The notes under the pieces are model-generated. The model had not been told where the DNA came from and searched no databases. It saw only the letters and a program-made list of their open reading frames with translations. From an uncultured Oscillospiraceae bacterium (GTDB lineage Bacteria; Bacillota; Clostridia; Oscillospirales; Acutalibacteraceae), in assembly GCA_905211675.1 (NCBI GenBank), contig CAJMBP010000005.1, positions 1 through 36,467 on the forward strand: a DNA stretch of 36,467 nucleotides. The letters run 5' to 3'. A program made the translations under genes and the position numbers. This document shows, piece by piece, positions 16,533 to 24,857 of the stretch. Numbering within the stretch: position 1 is the stretch's first letter; each line of letters begins with the position of its first letter.

Positions 16533-17663
16533 ATGTTTAGATTGTTGAAACAGGAAAACGGTGCGCGGCGCGGTGAATTAGTAACCAATCGAGGTACTGT
16601 TCAAACGCCCGCTTTTATGAATGTTGCAACGGCAGGTGCAATTAAAGGTGCGCTTTCTGCCGAAGATTTAAAAAATATCGGCTGTCAGATAATGCTCAGC
16701 AACACCTATCATCTGCATGTGAAAACGGGTGACAGAATTATACGCGATTGCGGCGGACTGCATAAATTTACCACTTGGGACGGACCTATCCTTACAGACA
16801 GCGGGGGTTTTCAGGTGTTTTCGCTTGCGTCGCTTCGTCATATCGAAGAAGCGGGCGTCACATTTCAAAGCCATATTGACGGCAGACGGATTTTTATGGG
16901 TCCCGAAGAGAGTATGCAGATTCAGTCAAATTTAGGCTCTACAATAGCTATGGCGTTTGACGAATGTGTTGAAAATCCAGCCGAATACCGTTATTCTAAA
17001 GACTCTTGTGAACGGACTACCCGCTGGCTTGTGCGCTGTAAAGAAAAAATGCGCGAGCTCAACAGCCTTGAAACCACCGTTAACCGTGAACAGATGTTAT
17101 TCGGTATTAACCAAGGCTGCACATATAATGACCTGCGTATAAATCATATGAAGCAGATTGCCGACCTTGATTTAGACGGCTACGCGATAGGCGGTTTGGC
17201 GGTAGGCGAGCCCACCGAGGTTATGTATGATGTAATTGAGCATGTTACTCCGTATATGCCAAAAAATAAAATCCGTTACTTAATGGGTGTCGGAACACCG
17301 CTTAATATTTTAAACGCGGTTGAACGCGGCGTCGATCTTTTTGACTGCGTAATGCCAAGCCGAAATGCCCGTCACGGACATTTGTTCACTTCAAATGGTA
17401 TAATAAACATAAATAATAAAAAGTATGAAGACGATATGTCGCCTATAGATGAAAATTGCGACTGTCCGGTTTGCAGGCGTTACAGTAGGGCATATATTCG
17501 TCATCTGCTCAAAAGCACCGAAATGCTGTCACAGCGTTTGCTTGTTATGCACAATCTGTGGTTTTACAATAATTTTATGTCCGAAATACGGGAAGCTATC
17601 GATGAAAATCGTTTTTTACAGTTTAAAGCCGAGAAAGAAAAAGTATTAGGCGAACGGATTTAA
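16533..17663 (+). CDS. tgt: tRNA-guanine transglycosylase
   Basis: 376 residues. It exchanges guanine 34 for preQ1 in tRNAs with GUN anticodons. DSGGFQVFSL (about 89-98) holds the general-base Asp, and GVDLFDCVMPSRNARHG (about 265-281) holds the nucleophile. The zinc ligands are the C-x-C-x2-C cluster near residues 309-314 (CDCPVC), with a later His in the VMHN block. A ribosome binding site AAGGAG precedes the ATG. It is coexpressed with queA. Confidence 0.96.
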   Translation: MFRLLKQENGARRGELVTNRGTVQTPAFMNVATAGAIKGALSAEDLKNIGCQIMLSNTYHLHVKTGDRIIRDCGGLHKFTTWDGPILTDSGGFQVFSLASLRHIEEAGVTFQSHIDGRRIFMGPEESMQIQSNLGSTIAMAFDECVENPAEYRYSKDSCERTTRWLVRCKEKMRELNSLETTVNREQMLFGINQGCTYNDLRINHMKQIADLDLDGYAIGGLAVGEPTEVMYDVIEHVTPYMPKNKIRYLMGVGTPLNILNAVERGVDLFDCVMPSRNARHGHLFTSNGIININNKKYEDDMSPIDENCDCPVCRRYSRAYIRHLLKSTEMLSQRLLVMHNLWFYNNFMSEIREAIDENRFLQFKAEKEKVLGERI

Positions 17664-17685
17664 TTCTTTGTTTACAAAATTATCC

Positions 17686-17714
17686 TTGCAATTAGGCACG
17701 GTATTTTGTATAAT
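17686..17714 (+). promoter_or_regulatory. Promoter of yajC
   Basis: TTGCAA (17686-17691), 17-nt spacer, TATAAT (17709-17714), in the gap after tgt. yajC can thus be expressed apart from queA-tgt. Confidence 0.65.
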
Positions 17715-17747
17715 GAATTTGCTATTATTTTTGGAGGTTTAAATTTT

Positions 17748-18095
17748 ATGAATTTTAATTGGTTAACTTTGGAAGCAGCTGACACAACCGGAACACAGGG
17801 CGGTGCCGCCGGTTTACTTATGCCGCTGATAATGTTCGGCGTTATGATTGCCGCCATGTATTTCTTCATTATCCGCCCTCAAAAGAAAAAAGAAAAAGCC
17901 GAAAAGCAAATGCGTGAGAATTTACAGGTCGGCGATGAAATTGTTACAATCGGCGGAATTTACGGCAGAGTAATTTCTTTGAAAGAGGATACCATTGTTA
18001 TCGAATCAAAGAGTGATCACAGCAAAATGACCATTGCACGCTGGGCAATGCAACAAAATCTTACGGTTCATGACGACCAACCGTCAGGCAAATAA
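17748..18095 (+). CDS. yajC: Preprotein translocase accessory subunit YajC
   Basis: 115 residues. It has a single membrane segment (about 22-43, LLMPLIMFGVMIAAMYFFI) followed by IRPQKKKEKAEKQM, the family hallmark. The cytoplasmic domain has VGDEIVTIGGIYGRVISL. YajC associates with SecDF at the Sec translocon. The start at 17748 has TTGGAGG before it; an upstream TTG reading is rejected. The position after tgt is a common bacterial order (queA-tgt-yajC), but secD and secF do not follow here. Confidence 0.94.
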   Translation: MNFNWLTLEAADTTGTQGGAAGLLMPLIMFGVMIAAMYFFIIRPQKKKEKAEKQMRENLQVGDEIVTIGGIYGRVISLKEDTIVIESKSDHSKMTIARWAMQQNLTVHDDQPSGK

Positions 18096-18107
18096 GTAAT
18101 AAAAAAT

Positions 18108-18143
18108 CCTTCGCTTGAATATCTTTTAAGCGGAGGTTTTTTT
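18108..18143 (+). terminator. Terminator after yajC that also holds the next ribosome binding site
   Basis: CCTTCGCTT (18108-18116) pairs with AAGCGGAGG (18128-18136), 9 bp with one G-U, followed by seven T residues (18137-18143). The 3' arm contains GGAGG, exactly 7 nt before the ATG at 18144. The same hairpin can therefore end transcription and, in read-through RNA, hide the Shine-Dalgarno sequence. Confidence 0.75.
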
Positions 18144-18548
18144 ATGGAATATGAATTTTCAAAAAAGGATAATGTTAATAAAAGGTCGGCATATTTGTTA
18201 GGTGCGCTGTTGGGCGTTTTGTCGGCTTTGGCCTCAATGATGATTTTTGCCGCCGCCTTGTTGCTTTTAGACATTGACCGCGCCTATGCCAAGCCGTTTG
18301 CCACCTTAAGCCTTGCAATAGGAAGCTTTTTTGCAAGCCGTAAAACTTCAAAAATAATAGGCGATAAGGGCTATATTACAGGTTTGATTGTCGGACTTAC
18401 GGTTTTTGTTATGATCACTCTGCTGTCGCTTGTTATGGGCAACGGATTTTCAATTAACACACTTTTTCATTTTATAATTGTCACACTTTCGTCTCTGGTG
18501 GGCGGAATAATGGGCGTTAACGGTAAAAAGAGAAAAAAGTACATATAA
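18144..18548 (+). CDS. Small integral membrane protein, TIGR04086-like
   Basis: 134 residues. Four hydrophobic segments can be read (about 14-38, 44-60, 72-96 and 104-124), with a basic C-terminus NGKKRKK. The topology and the position after yajC fit the clostridial family TIGR04086, whose function is not known. The start codon is fixed by GCGGAGG, which lies in the preceding terminator hairpin. It may depend on read-through from yajC, so its level could be low. No catalytic residues are apparent. Confidence 0.75.
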   Translation: MEYEFSKKDNVNKRSAYLLGALLGVLSALASMMIFAAALLLLDIDRAYAKPFATLSLAIGSFFASRKTSKIIGDKGYITGLIVGLTVFVMITLLSLVMGNGFSINTLFHFIIVTLSSLVGGIMGVNGKKRKKYI

Positions 18549-18572
18549 AAAGGCGGCTGTTGCCGCCTTTTA
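18547..18572. terminator. Bidirectional terminator
   Basis: GGCGGC (18552-18557) and GCCGCC (18562-18567) around a TGTT loop, flanked by A and T runs on the two sides. It separates the convergent membrane-protein gene and the DUF4364 gene. Confidence 0.85.
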
Positions 18573-18575
18573 CTT

Positions 18576-19124
18576 TTACGGTGTGAGCATTTCTATTATT
18601 GCAGAATAAATTTTAGAGGGATTTTCTAAAAATTTTTCGCGTATATAGCTTCCTTGGTCTTCATCGGTAATGAGTAGCTTAACCGTCAAAAAGGGTTTGC
18701 CGCCGTCTATAGCAGAGCAACTGAGATATGTTGCACCGTTTTCTTTTGTTATTTCAAAGGTATTGTCTTTTGCATTTTTAAATTTAGCAAGCATTTTCAT
18801 TACTGCAAGATAGGCGCGTTCTTTTACAACAGACGAAAGCGAAGTTTTAAGCGTTTCCGCTGTATCACGGCCTCTTGCTGTTACGGTATAGGTTTGTTCA
18901 GATTCGTTAACCGCCTCAATCTGACCCAAGTTTGCAAGAGAAACAACCGCGTTGCTGACTTCAAATGCATTTGCAATACCTTCATAATGTAATACATTAG
19001 CCAGCATATCAACAGGCACCGGTTCTTGTATTGCGTTTAAAATATAGCATATCAAAATTTTAATTTCCGCTGTGCTGAACAGCCCGCCGCGTGCAACGCC
19101 TGCACCCGAAGCATCATGTTCCAT
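18576..19124 (-). CDS. DUF4364-family protein, winged-helix-like
   Basis: 182 residues. The N-terminal half has a helical pattern seen in DUF4364 proteins (STAEIKILICYILNAI, then LANLGQIEAV and YTVTARGRDTAETL), reminiscent of a winged helix with a wing near residues 70-85. The C-terminal half has mixed strands (GATYLSCSAI, FLTVKLLITDEDQG). The family is common in Clostridia; some authors treat it as transcriptional-regulator-like, but no target is known to me. The start at 19124 is preferred because GGGTGA sits 6 nt upstream; a GTG at 19133 lies within that site. It is transcribed alone from its own promoter. Confidence 0.75.
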   Translation of the reverse strand: MEHDASGAGVARGGLFSTAEIKILICYILNAIQEPVPVDMLANVLHYEGIANAFEVSNAVVSLANLGQIEAVNESEQTYTVTARGRDTAETLKTSLSSVVKERAYLAVMKMLAKFKNAKDNTFEITKENGATYLSCSAIDGGKPFLTVKLLITDEDQGSYIREKFLENPSKIYSAIIEMLTP

Positions 19125-19159
19125 ATTTATCACCCAAAATAATTATTTTCTTCTATTTT

Positions 19160-19188
19160 ATTATAATTTGAAAATCAAAAAGTTTCAA
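19160..19188 (-). promoter_or_regulatory. Promoter of the DUF4364 gene
   Basis: Minus strand TTGAAA (19183-19188), 17-nt spacer, TATAAT (19160-19165). Confidence 0.75.
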
Positions 19189-19231
19189 GTATTTATTTAA
19201 CCGAAACACTGCCGAGAATGGTAAATATTTA

Positions 19232-19260
19232 TTGATTTTAAAATTCAATTATGATATTAT
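19232..19260 (+). promoter_or_regulatory. Promoter of the amidase-radA pair
   Basis: TTGATT (19232-19237), 17-nt spacer, TATTAT (19255-19260), about 90 nt before the amidase start. The -35 match is moderate. Confidence 0.55.
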
Positions 19261-19352
19261 TACACTGACAGGTTAGGCAAATAATTATAAATTAGACTTT
19301 TAAAGCATATTATTTAGCAATCGGTTTTATTACCTCATAAGGAGTGCTCTTT

Positions 19353-20063
19353 TTGAATATGCTTAAAAGATTTACACCGCAGCTTGCGTTGCTTACCGTT
19401 ATTTGCATTATCGCCGCCTTCGGCTATCTCAAAACCGAATTTATAGGTGTAAACACTTTGCCCGATACAACGCCTACCGTTATTATCGACGCAGGTCACG
19501 GCGGGTTTGACGGCGGTGCCACTGCCAGTGACGGTACCGTTGAAAAAGATATAAATTTGCAAATTGCGCTTAAAACGGCTCAGCTTTTGAGGTTTAACGG
19601 ATTTGATGTTATTATGACAAGAAGTGAGGATACCGGCACCGAGGATGATGAATCAGTGGCTATAGCAAAGCGCAAGAAAAGCGACCTTACCAACCGCCTG
19701 CAGATTATGAAAGATAATCCCGACGCTGTTTTTGTAAGTATTCATCTTAACAAATTTACAACCTCGGCGGCAAACGGCGCACAGGTTTTTTATACCAAAA
19801 ACCGTAAAGAAGCGTTATGTCTGGCACAGTCATTGCAAAAAAGCATAAAAACATTGCTTCAACCGCAAAACGATAGGGTAGTAAAGCAGGGTACAAATAG
19901 TACATTTTTGCTTAAAAATGCGGTTGTGCCGACCGTTATTGTCGAATGCGGGTTTTTAAGTAATAAAGCAGAGCTTGAAAAATTAAAAAGCGAAGACTAC
20001 CAATCACAAATGGCTTTTGCCGTGGTTTGCGGAATAACCGATTATTTCAAACAAGATTTATAA
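19353..20063 (+). CDS. cwlD: N-acetylmuramoyl-L-alanine amidase, CwlD-like
   Basis: 236 residues. One N-terminal membrane anchor (about 11-26) is followed by an Amidase_3 domain. The four zinc and catalytic positions are present: His49 in DAGHGG, Glu64 in EKDINL, His131 in SIHLNK and Glu198 in VECGFLSN. It cuts the bond between muramic acid and the stem peptide. The compact form with a single anchor and no SPOR or LysM repeats resembles CwlD, which prepares spore-cortex muramic lactam; a vegetative amidase is the alternative. The start is probably TTG at 19353, 8 nt after AAGGAG. An ATG two codons later (19359) and a GTG at 19344 are other options. radA follows 18 nt later. Confidence 0.85.
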   Translation: MNMLKRFTPQLALLTVICIIAAFGYLKTEFIGVNTLPDTTPTVIIDAGHGGFDGGATASDGTVEKDINLQIALKTAQLLRFNGFDVIMTRSEDTGTEDDESVAIAKRKKSDLTNRLQIMKDNPDAVFVSIHLNKFTTSAANGAQVFYTKNRKEALCLAQSLQKSIKTLLQPQNDRVVKQGTNSTFLLKNAVVPTVIVECGFLSNKAELEKLKSEDYQSQMAFAVVCGITDYFKQDL

Positions 20064-20081
20064 TATAATAAAGGAGTTAAT

Positions 20082-21455
20082 ATGGCAGGGAAAATAAAAA
20101 CAGTCTATGTATGTAACGAGTGCGGTTACGAATCTGCAAAATGGATGGGGCAGTGCCCCGCTTGCAGTGAGTGGAATACCTTAGAGGAGCAGGTAATTAC
20201 CGGTAAAACTTCAACCGTTTCAAACTATTCTTCTGCTTCAAAAAAGATTATATCGGGCGCAAAAAGACTGTCGCAGGTTGGCATTACCGACGAGCAACGC
20301 TATAAAACCGCAATAAGCGAGCTTGACCGTGTGCTGGGCGGCGGCATAGTCAAAGGTTCGGTTGTGTTGCTTTGCGGTGATCCGGGAATCGGCAAATCAA
20401 CTATTCTTTTACAAATATGTAACTGTGTAAAAGATAAACTGAATGTTCTGTATGTTTCGGGTGAGGAATCGCCCGTTCAAATAAAGCTGCGCGCAAGGCG
20501 CCTTGGGGTGTCGGGTGATAATGTTACAATAATAAGCGAAACCGATACGCAAGCGGTATGTGAATATATAATGGCGCAAAAGCCCGATTTGGTTATGATT
20601 GATTCAATTCAAACCCTGCAAATATGCGAGCTTTCGTCGTCCGCCGGAAGTATTGTTCAGGTGCGTGAATCTACAAATATGTTGCTTCGCACCGGAAAAT
20701 CGCTTGAGATACCGATTTTAATTGTAGGTCATGTCAACAAAGGCGGCGAGATTGCAGGCCCAAAGGTGCTTGAACATATTGTAGACACGGTGCTTTATTT
20801 TGAAGGTGAACGAAATCAGTCTTACCGTATTTTGCGTGCTATTAAAAACCGTTTCGGCTCTACTAACGAAATCGGTGTTTTCGAAATGCGCGATAGCGGA
20901 CTTTGTGAGGTTGAAAACCCGTCTGCAATGCTACTGTCAGGCAGAATGAACAATGTGTCGGGTGCTTGTATTACATGTGTTATCGAGGGCACAAGACCGA
21001 TTTTATCTGAAGTTCAGGCGCTTGTAACAACCACCGGCTTCGGAAATCCGCGACGTATGTCTAACGGTTTTGATTATAACCGACTTAACCTTTTGCTTGC
21101 AATACTTGAAAAACGGCAGGGTATGTATTTTTCAAATCTTGACACCTACTTGAATGTTGTAGGCGGAATGCGACTTGACGAGCCTGCCTGCGATTTGGCG
21201 GTTTGTATGGCGCTTGTGTCAGGCCTGCGTGATATACCTTTAAATGAAAAAATGATTGTTTTCGGCGAGGTCGGCCTTTCGGGAGAAGTACGAAGTGTGT
21301 CACGCGTGCAAACCCGCGTTAACGAAGCCGCGCGGCTTGGCTTTACACAGTGTGTTTTGCCGAAAAGCTGCTTAAAACAAATCACACAAAAATCTGACAG
21401 CATCGAACTGATTGGCGTCAGAAACATCAAAGAGGCGCTGTCGCTTATCGTATAA
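20082..21455 (+). CDS. radA: DNA repair protein RadA
   Basis: 457 residues. An N-terminal C4 zinc finger (Cys11, Cys14, Cys25, Cys28) is followed by a RecA-like ATPase with Walker A GDPGIGKST from about 100. The RadA signature KNRFG is near 255. A C-terminal Lon-protease-like domain (FGEVGLSGEVR block) lacks protease activity in the family. RadA drives branch migration during recombination repair. AAGGAG precedes the ATG. A terminator follows within 10 nt. Confidence 0.96.
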   Translation: MAGKIKTVYVCNECGYESAKWMGQCPACSEWNTLEEQVITGKTSTVSNYSSASKKIISGAKRLSQVGITDEQRYKTAISELDRVLGGGIVKGSVVLLCGDPGIGKSTILLQICNCVKDKLNVLYVSGEESPVQIKLRARRLGVSGDNVTIISETDTQAVCEYIMAQKPDLVMIDSIQTLQICELSSSAGSIVQVRESTNMLLRTGKSLEIPILIVGHVNKGGEIAGPKVLEHIVDTVLYFEGERNQSYRILRAIKNRFGSTNEIGVFEMRDSGLCEVENPSAMLLSGRMNNVSGACITCVIEGTRPILSEVQALVTTTGFGNPRRMSNGFDYNRLNLLLAILEKRQGMYFSNLDTYLNVVGGMRLDEPACDLAVCMALVSGLRDIPLNEKMIVFGEVGLSGEVRSVSRVQTRVNEAARLGFTQCVLPKSCLKQITQKSDSIELIGVRNIKEALSLIV

Positions 21456-21462
21456 AAAATTT

Positions 21463-21497
21463 ACCCTGTAAGCTAAATGCCTACAGGGTTGTTTTTT
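21463..21497 (+). terminator. Terminator after radA
   Basis: ACCCTGTA (21463-21470) pairs with TACAGGGT (21482-21489), followed by TGTTTTTT. It also lies just downstream of upp on the other strand; an A-rich run on the left makes bidirectional action plausible. Confidence 0.85.
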
Positions 21498-21499
21498 GA

Positions 21500-22132
21500 T
21501 TATTTTGTACCGAAAATTCTGTCACCTGCGTCGCCGAGACCGGGCAGTATATAAGCATGGTCGTTAAGGCAATCGTCAAGACCGGCACAATATACCGGAA
21601 CATCGGGGTGAGCCTTTGTAAAGGCTTCAATACCTTCGGGCGCCGCGATTAAGCACATAAACTTAATTCTTTTGGGATTAAATTCTTTAATGCGTGTTAC
21701 AGCGTCAATAGCACTGCCGCCTGTGGCAAGCATTGGGTCAAGCACAAATACATCGCGCTCGGGTATATCTGCAGGTAATTTGCAGTAATAGTCAACAGGT
21801 TGGTGAGTTTCGGGGTCGCGGTACATACCGATGTGGCCTACCTTTGCCGCAGGTATAAGGTTTAAAACGCCGTCAACCATACCGAGACCTGCACGAAGAA
21901 TGGGAACAAACGCCATTTTTCTGCCGGCTAATACCTTTGTTTTTGCGCTCATCATAGGAGTTTTGGTAGTAACCTCGCGCAAGGGTAAATCGCGCGTTGA
22001 TTCATAGCACATAAGCATTGCTATTTCGCTTACCAACTCACGAAACTGCTTTGAGCCCGTGCGTTCGTCACGCAAAATTGTAAGCTTGTGCTGAATCAGT
22101 GGGTGGTCCATTACAAATACATTTTCTTTCAT
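21500..22132 (-). CDS. upp: Uracil phosphoribosyltransferase
   Basis: 210 residues. It salvages uracil with PRPP to UMP. The PRPP-binding motif is in the LDPMLATGGSA block (131-141), and the N-terminus (VMDHPLIQHKLTILRD) is typical. A GGAGG ribosome binding site lies 7 nt before the ATG. It is the last gene of tsaE-tsaB-rpiB-upp, 19 nt after rpiB. rpiB and upp are adjacent in many Firmicutes. Confidence 0.96.
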   Translation of the reverse strand: MKENVFVMDHPLIQHKLTILRDERTGSKQFRELVSEIAMLMCYESTRDLPLREVTTKTPMMSAKTKVLAGRKMAFVPILRAGLGMVDGVLNLIPAAKVGHIGMYRDPETHQPVDYYCKLPADIPERDVFVLDPMLATGGSAIDAVTRIKEFNPKRIKFMCLIAAPEGIEAFTKAHPDVPVYCAGLDDCLNDHAYILPGLGDAGDRIFGTK

Positions 22133-22151
22133 TTTAAAAACCTCCGCTTGT

Positions 22152-22592
22152 TTATTTGTTTTCTATTTCGGTAATTTTATCTATTCTTTTTTGGTGTCTG
22201 CCGCCTTCAAATTCGGTATCTACAAAAAGATCAACAAGCTCTAACGCCGTGCCTATGCCGATTACTCTGCCGCCGATGCAAAGCACATTTGAATTGTTGT
22301 GCAAACGGGTGTACTTTGCCGAATAATGCTCGCTGCAGCAGGCAGCACGAATGCCCTTTACTTTGTTTGCGGCAAGCGACATTCCTATGCCAGTGCCGCA
22401 GATAAGCACGCCGAGATTGCAGTTGTTTGAGGTGATTTGTTCACAAACCTTTACGGCAATATCCGGGTAATCAACCGATTTGTTTTCGTAGATTCCGCAG
22501 TCGATAACCTCGAAACCTCTGTCATTTAAATGTTGTGCGATGGCGTTTTTGTGCTCAAAACCGCCGTGGTCACAGCCGATTGCAATTTTCAT
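22152..22592 (-). CDS. rpiB: Ribose-5-phosphate isomerase B
   Basis: 146 residues. It interconverts ribose 5-phosphate and ribulose 5-phosphate. GCDHGGFEHK at the N-terminus and the catalytic Cys65 in CGTGIGMS are the family markers. LacA/LacB isomerases share the fold, but the upp neighbour and absence of lac genes favour RpiB. It overlaps the tsaB stop by 4 nt. Confidence 0.93.
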   Translation of the reverse strand: MKIAIGCDHGGFEHKNAIAQHLNDRGFEVIDCGIYENKSVDYPDIAVKVCEQITSNNCNLGVLICGTGIGMSLAANKVKGIRAACCSEHYSAKYTRLHNNSNVLCIGGRVIGIGTALELVDLFVDTEFEGGRHQKRIDKITEIENK

Positions 22593-23299
22593 TTTTGAGT
22601 CTCCTTTTTTGCTTTTAACTCACGCTCTGCTTGGGGCAGGCGAAGATATACGGGTAATAAATTTTCGGAATCTACGGCGCAAATATTATCGATATTTCGA
22701 TATGCAAACATTCCTACGCCGACAGCCGACTGAAATTTTAAATGCTCGGGCGCTTTTTTTATATTGTCCATATCAGAAACGCTTTCGTAAAACAAATCGG
22801 CGCCGTCGCCGCAAATTACGATTTGTTTGTCGGGTGAAATATTTAAAATTTCAGTAACAAGTTCATCGGCAGTTAAGGCTCTATCGCCGCAAATTCGTTT
22901 AATCACACCGTCTTTTGCTTCAAAAAGTGCGTTGTAAAACTGATTGCAACGCGCGTCCATAACAGCGCAAACAATGCAGTTGCGGTCTGAATAGCTTTCT
23001 GCAATACCGTCAAGTGTGGAAACAGGCATACAAGGCATATTTTGCGGTGCCGCAAGACCTTTTACGGCACTTATACCGATTCGCAAGCCTGTAAAAGAGC
23101 CGGGGCCCACAGCCACGGCTATGCTGTCAATATCACAAAGCTTTGTGGCGGAATTGTCAAGCATATTTATTATTGCTTGAACAAGCGTTTGTGAATGTGT
23201 AAGCTTGGCGTTTACAAATGAGCAAGCCCTGATTTTTCCGTTGTCAATAATTGCGCACGAAGCGGGTGAAGCAGAGCATTCAACAGCTAAAATCAACAT
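22589..23299 (-). CDS. tsaB: tRNA threonylcarbamoyladenosine (t6A) biosynthesis protein TsaB
   Basis: 236 residues. The actin-like ASKHA N-terminus has ILAVECSASPASCAI, then the VAVGPGSFTGLRIG block that is diagnostic for TsaB. TsaB bridges TsaD and TsaE in making t6A at A37 of ANN-decoding tRNAs. It starts 6 nt after tsaE. tsaD and rimI, which often follow tsaB, are not here, so they must lie elsewhere. Confidence 0.95.
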   Translation of the reverse strand: MLILAVECSASPASCAIIDNGKIRACSFVNAKLTHSQTLVQAIINMLDNSATKLCDIDSIAVAVGPGSFTGLRIGISAVKGLAAPQNMPCMPVSTLDGIAESYSDRNCIVCAVMDARCNQFYNALFEAKDGVIKRICGDRALTADELVTEILNISPDKQIVICGDGADLFYESVSDMDNIKKAPEHLKFQSAVGVGMFAYRNIDNICAVDSENLLPVYLRLPQAERELKAKKETQK

Positions 23300-23305
23300 A
23301 CGGCA

Positions 23306-23725
23306 TCACCTCTCAACAGTTATTCGGCGCACATTATCGTCAATGCGTTCAATTTTTACCCGTATTGCATCATCGGGAAGAGCCGACTCGATATTCTCGC
23401 TCCACTCCACTGCCAAAACGCCGCCTTCCTGCAAGTAGTCAAAAAAGCCCGTAGAGTAAAGGTCTTCCCAACTGTTTACTCTATACATATCAAAATGATA
23501 TAGGTTAAGCCTGCCGCCTAAATATTCATTGATTATGGCAAAAGTAGGCGAGGAAACCTCGCCTGTAAAGCCTAACCCAAGTGCCAGACCTGTTATAAAG
23601 CAGGTTTTGCCTGCTCCCAAATCACCGTAAAAGGCGATTGTTTCACCGCCTTGAAGTTCGGTGGACAGGCGGATGGCAATATTTTTTGTTTCGGCGGGAG
23701 AATCCGAGGTATAAACATTATTCAT
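23306..23725 (-). CDS. tsaE: t6A biosynthesis ATPase TsaE
   Basis: 139 residues. Walker A GDLGAGKT is at 34-41, followed by the SSPTFAIINEY block and YHFDMYRV, all family markers. TsaE provides ATP turnover for the t6A complex. It is the first gene of the operon; GGGAGA lies upstream of the ATG at 23725. Confidence 0.95.
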   Translation of the reverse strand: MNNVYTSDSPAETKNIAIRLSTELQGGETIAFYGDLGAGKTCFITGLALGLGFTGEVSSPTFAIINEYLGGRLNLYHFDMYRVNSWEDLYSTGFFDYLQEGGVLAVEWSENIESALPDDAIRVKIERIDDNVRRITVER

Positions 23726-23762
23726 AATTCGACAAATTCTCCCTTCGGCGTCATTATATTGA

Positions 23763-23791
23763 ATTTTATCATATCAGTGTTTCACTGTCAA
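23763..23791 (-). promoter_or_regulatory. Promoter of tsaE-tsaB-rpiB-upp
   Basis: Minus strand TTGACA (23786-23791), 17-nt spacer, TAAAAT (23763-23768). Confidence 0.8.
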
Positions 23792-23833
23792 TTAAAATAA
23801 ATATAAAATTCGCTGTTTAATGTGTTAATGATG

Positions 23834-23842
23834 TGTTATAAT
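23834..23842 (+). promoter_or_regulatory. Extended -10 promoter of the hydrolase gene
   Basis: TGTTATAAT (23834-23842) is an extended -10 element, TGN before TATAAT. The -35 region at 17 nt spacing (TGTTTA) is poor. The start codon is about 23 nt downstream. Confidence 0.55.
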
Positions 23843-23864
23843 ACTATAAATCAGAGGTGATTTT

Positions 23865-24785
23865 ATGTATATTATTCTGATAGCTGTATTTTTATTAATA
23901 ATTTTATTTTTGTGTTTACTGTTTTGGGCATTTAAAACCGCCTTTATGCGAAGTGAAATTAAAATAGCAAGCTTTGATTTTGGTCCACTTGCAAAGTACA
24001 AAAGTATTTTTGAAGAAAGCTTCAAATATTTTGATACACAAAAAAGCGAAAGAATATATACCCAAAGCTTTGACGGGCTTAAGCTTGCCGCAAGGTATTA
24101 TAAAAACGGTGATTCAAAAACAACCGTTTTGCTGTTCCACGGTTACCGTTCCGACGGCAGATTTGATTTCGCTTGTGTTTTAAAGTATTATTTAGAACTC
24201 GGACTTAATGTTTTGGTTGTTGACCAGCGTGCTACGGGCGAGAGCGAAGGCACAATTATTACCTTCGGAATTAAAGAAAGTCAAGATGTAATAGCTTGGG
24301 TTAGGTATATAAACGAAAAATATGCCCCAAAAAATATTTTTTTAAGCGGCGTGTCAATGGGCGCGTCAACGGTAATGATGGCGGCTGATTTGAAAATGCC
24401 TGACAACATACGGGGAATAATCGCCGATTGCGGATTTACAGCGGCTCCCGATATAATAAAAAAGGTAGCTTTGCAGTCTTTTAAAATTAACGCCTCTCCG
24501 ATTTTACCCTTTTTGAATGTTTTGTGTAAAATTTTCGGCCGCTTCAGCCTTTATGACACCTCAACCGTAAAGTCACTTGCAAATTCGGATATTCCTATAT
24601 ATTTTATTCACGGAAAGAACGACGGCTTCGTTCCGTGTGAAATGACGGTACACTCATATAATGCTGCGAGGGCTGAAAAATATATTCATTTGGTTGACGG
24701 CGCCGACCACGGAATGAGTTTTTTGGTTGATACCGAGAATATCAAAAACAGAATTTATGAATTTATATTCACGCATTGTTCATAA
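23865..24785 (+). CDS. Membrane-anchored alpha/beta hydrolase
   Basis: 306 residues. A strongly hydrophobic N-terminal segment (about 2-25) anchors or exports the protein, followed by an alpha/beta hydrolase domain. The oxyanion block is LLFHGYRSDGRFD. The nucleophile is Ser164 in GVSMGAS, the acid Asp253 in HGKNDGF, and the base His282 in GADHGMS, so the triad is complete. It belongs to the broad group that includes Bacillus YqkD-like hydrolases and acylaminopeptidase-like lipases. The substrate cannot be named. A GAGGTGA ribosome binding site lies 7 nt before the ATG. No operon partner is obvious, since the next gene has its own promoter. Confidence 0.85.
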   Translation: MYIILIAVFLLIILFLCLLFWAFKTAFMRSEIKIASFDFGPLAKYKSIFEESFKYFDTQKSERIYTQSFDGLKLAARYYKNGDSKTTVLLFHGYRSDGRFDFACVLKYYLELGLNVLVVDQRATGESEGTIITFGIKESQDVIAWVRYINEKYAPKNIFLSGVSMGASTVMMAADLKMPDNIRGIIADCGFTAAPDIIKKVALQSFKINASPILPFLNVLCKIFGRFSLYDTSTVKSLANSDIPIYFIHGKNDGFVPCEMTVHSYNAARAEKYIHLVDGADHGMSFLVDTENIKNRIYEFIFTHCS

Positions 24786-24799
24786 TTTGTTAAAAAAAG

Positions 24800-24828
24800 T
24801 TGTTTTTTCGGTTGAAATGTGTTATTAT
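24800..24828 (+). promoter_or_regulatory. Candidate promoter of the acyltransferase-like gene
   Basis: TTGTTT (24800-24805), 17-nt spacer, TATTAT (24823-24828). The -35 match is moderate. Confidence 0.5.
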
Positions 24829-24857
24829 GATTTCATAGTTTTGAAAGGTGGAATATT

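Noticed and set aside
17673..17710. 8-nt inverted repeat TACAAAAT/ATTTTGTA over the yajC promoter
   Set aside because: It is short, AT-rich and partly made of promoter boxes, so it is likely chance.
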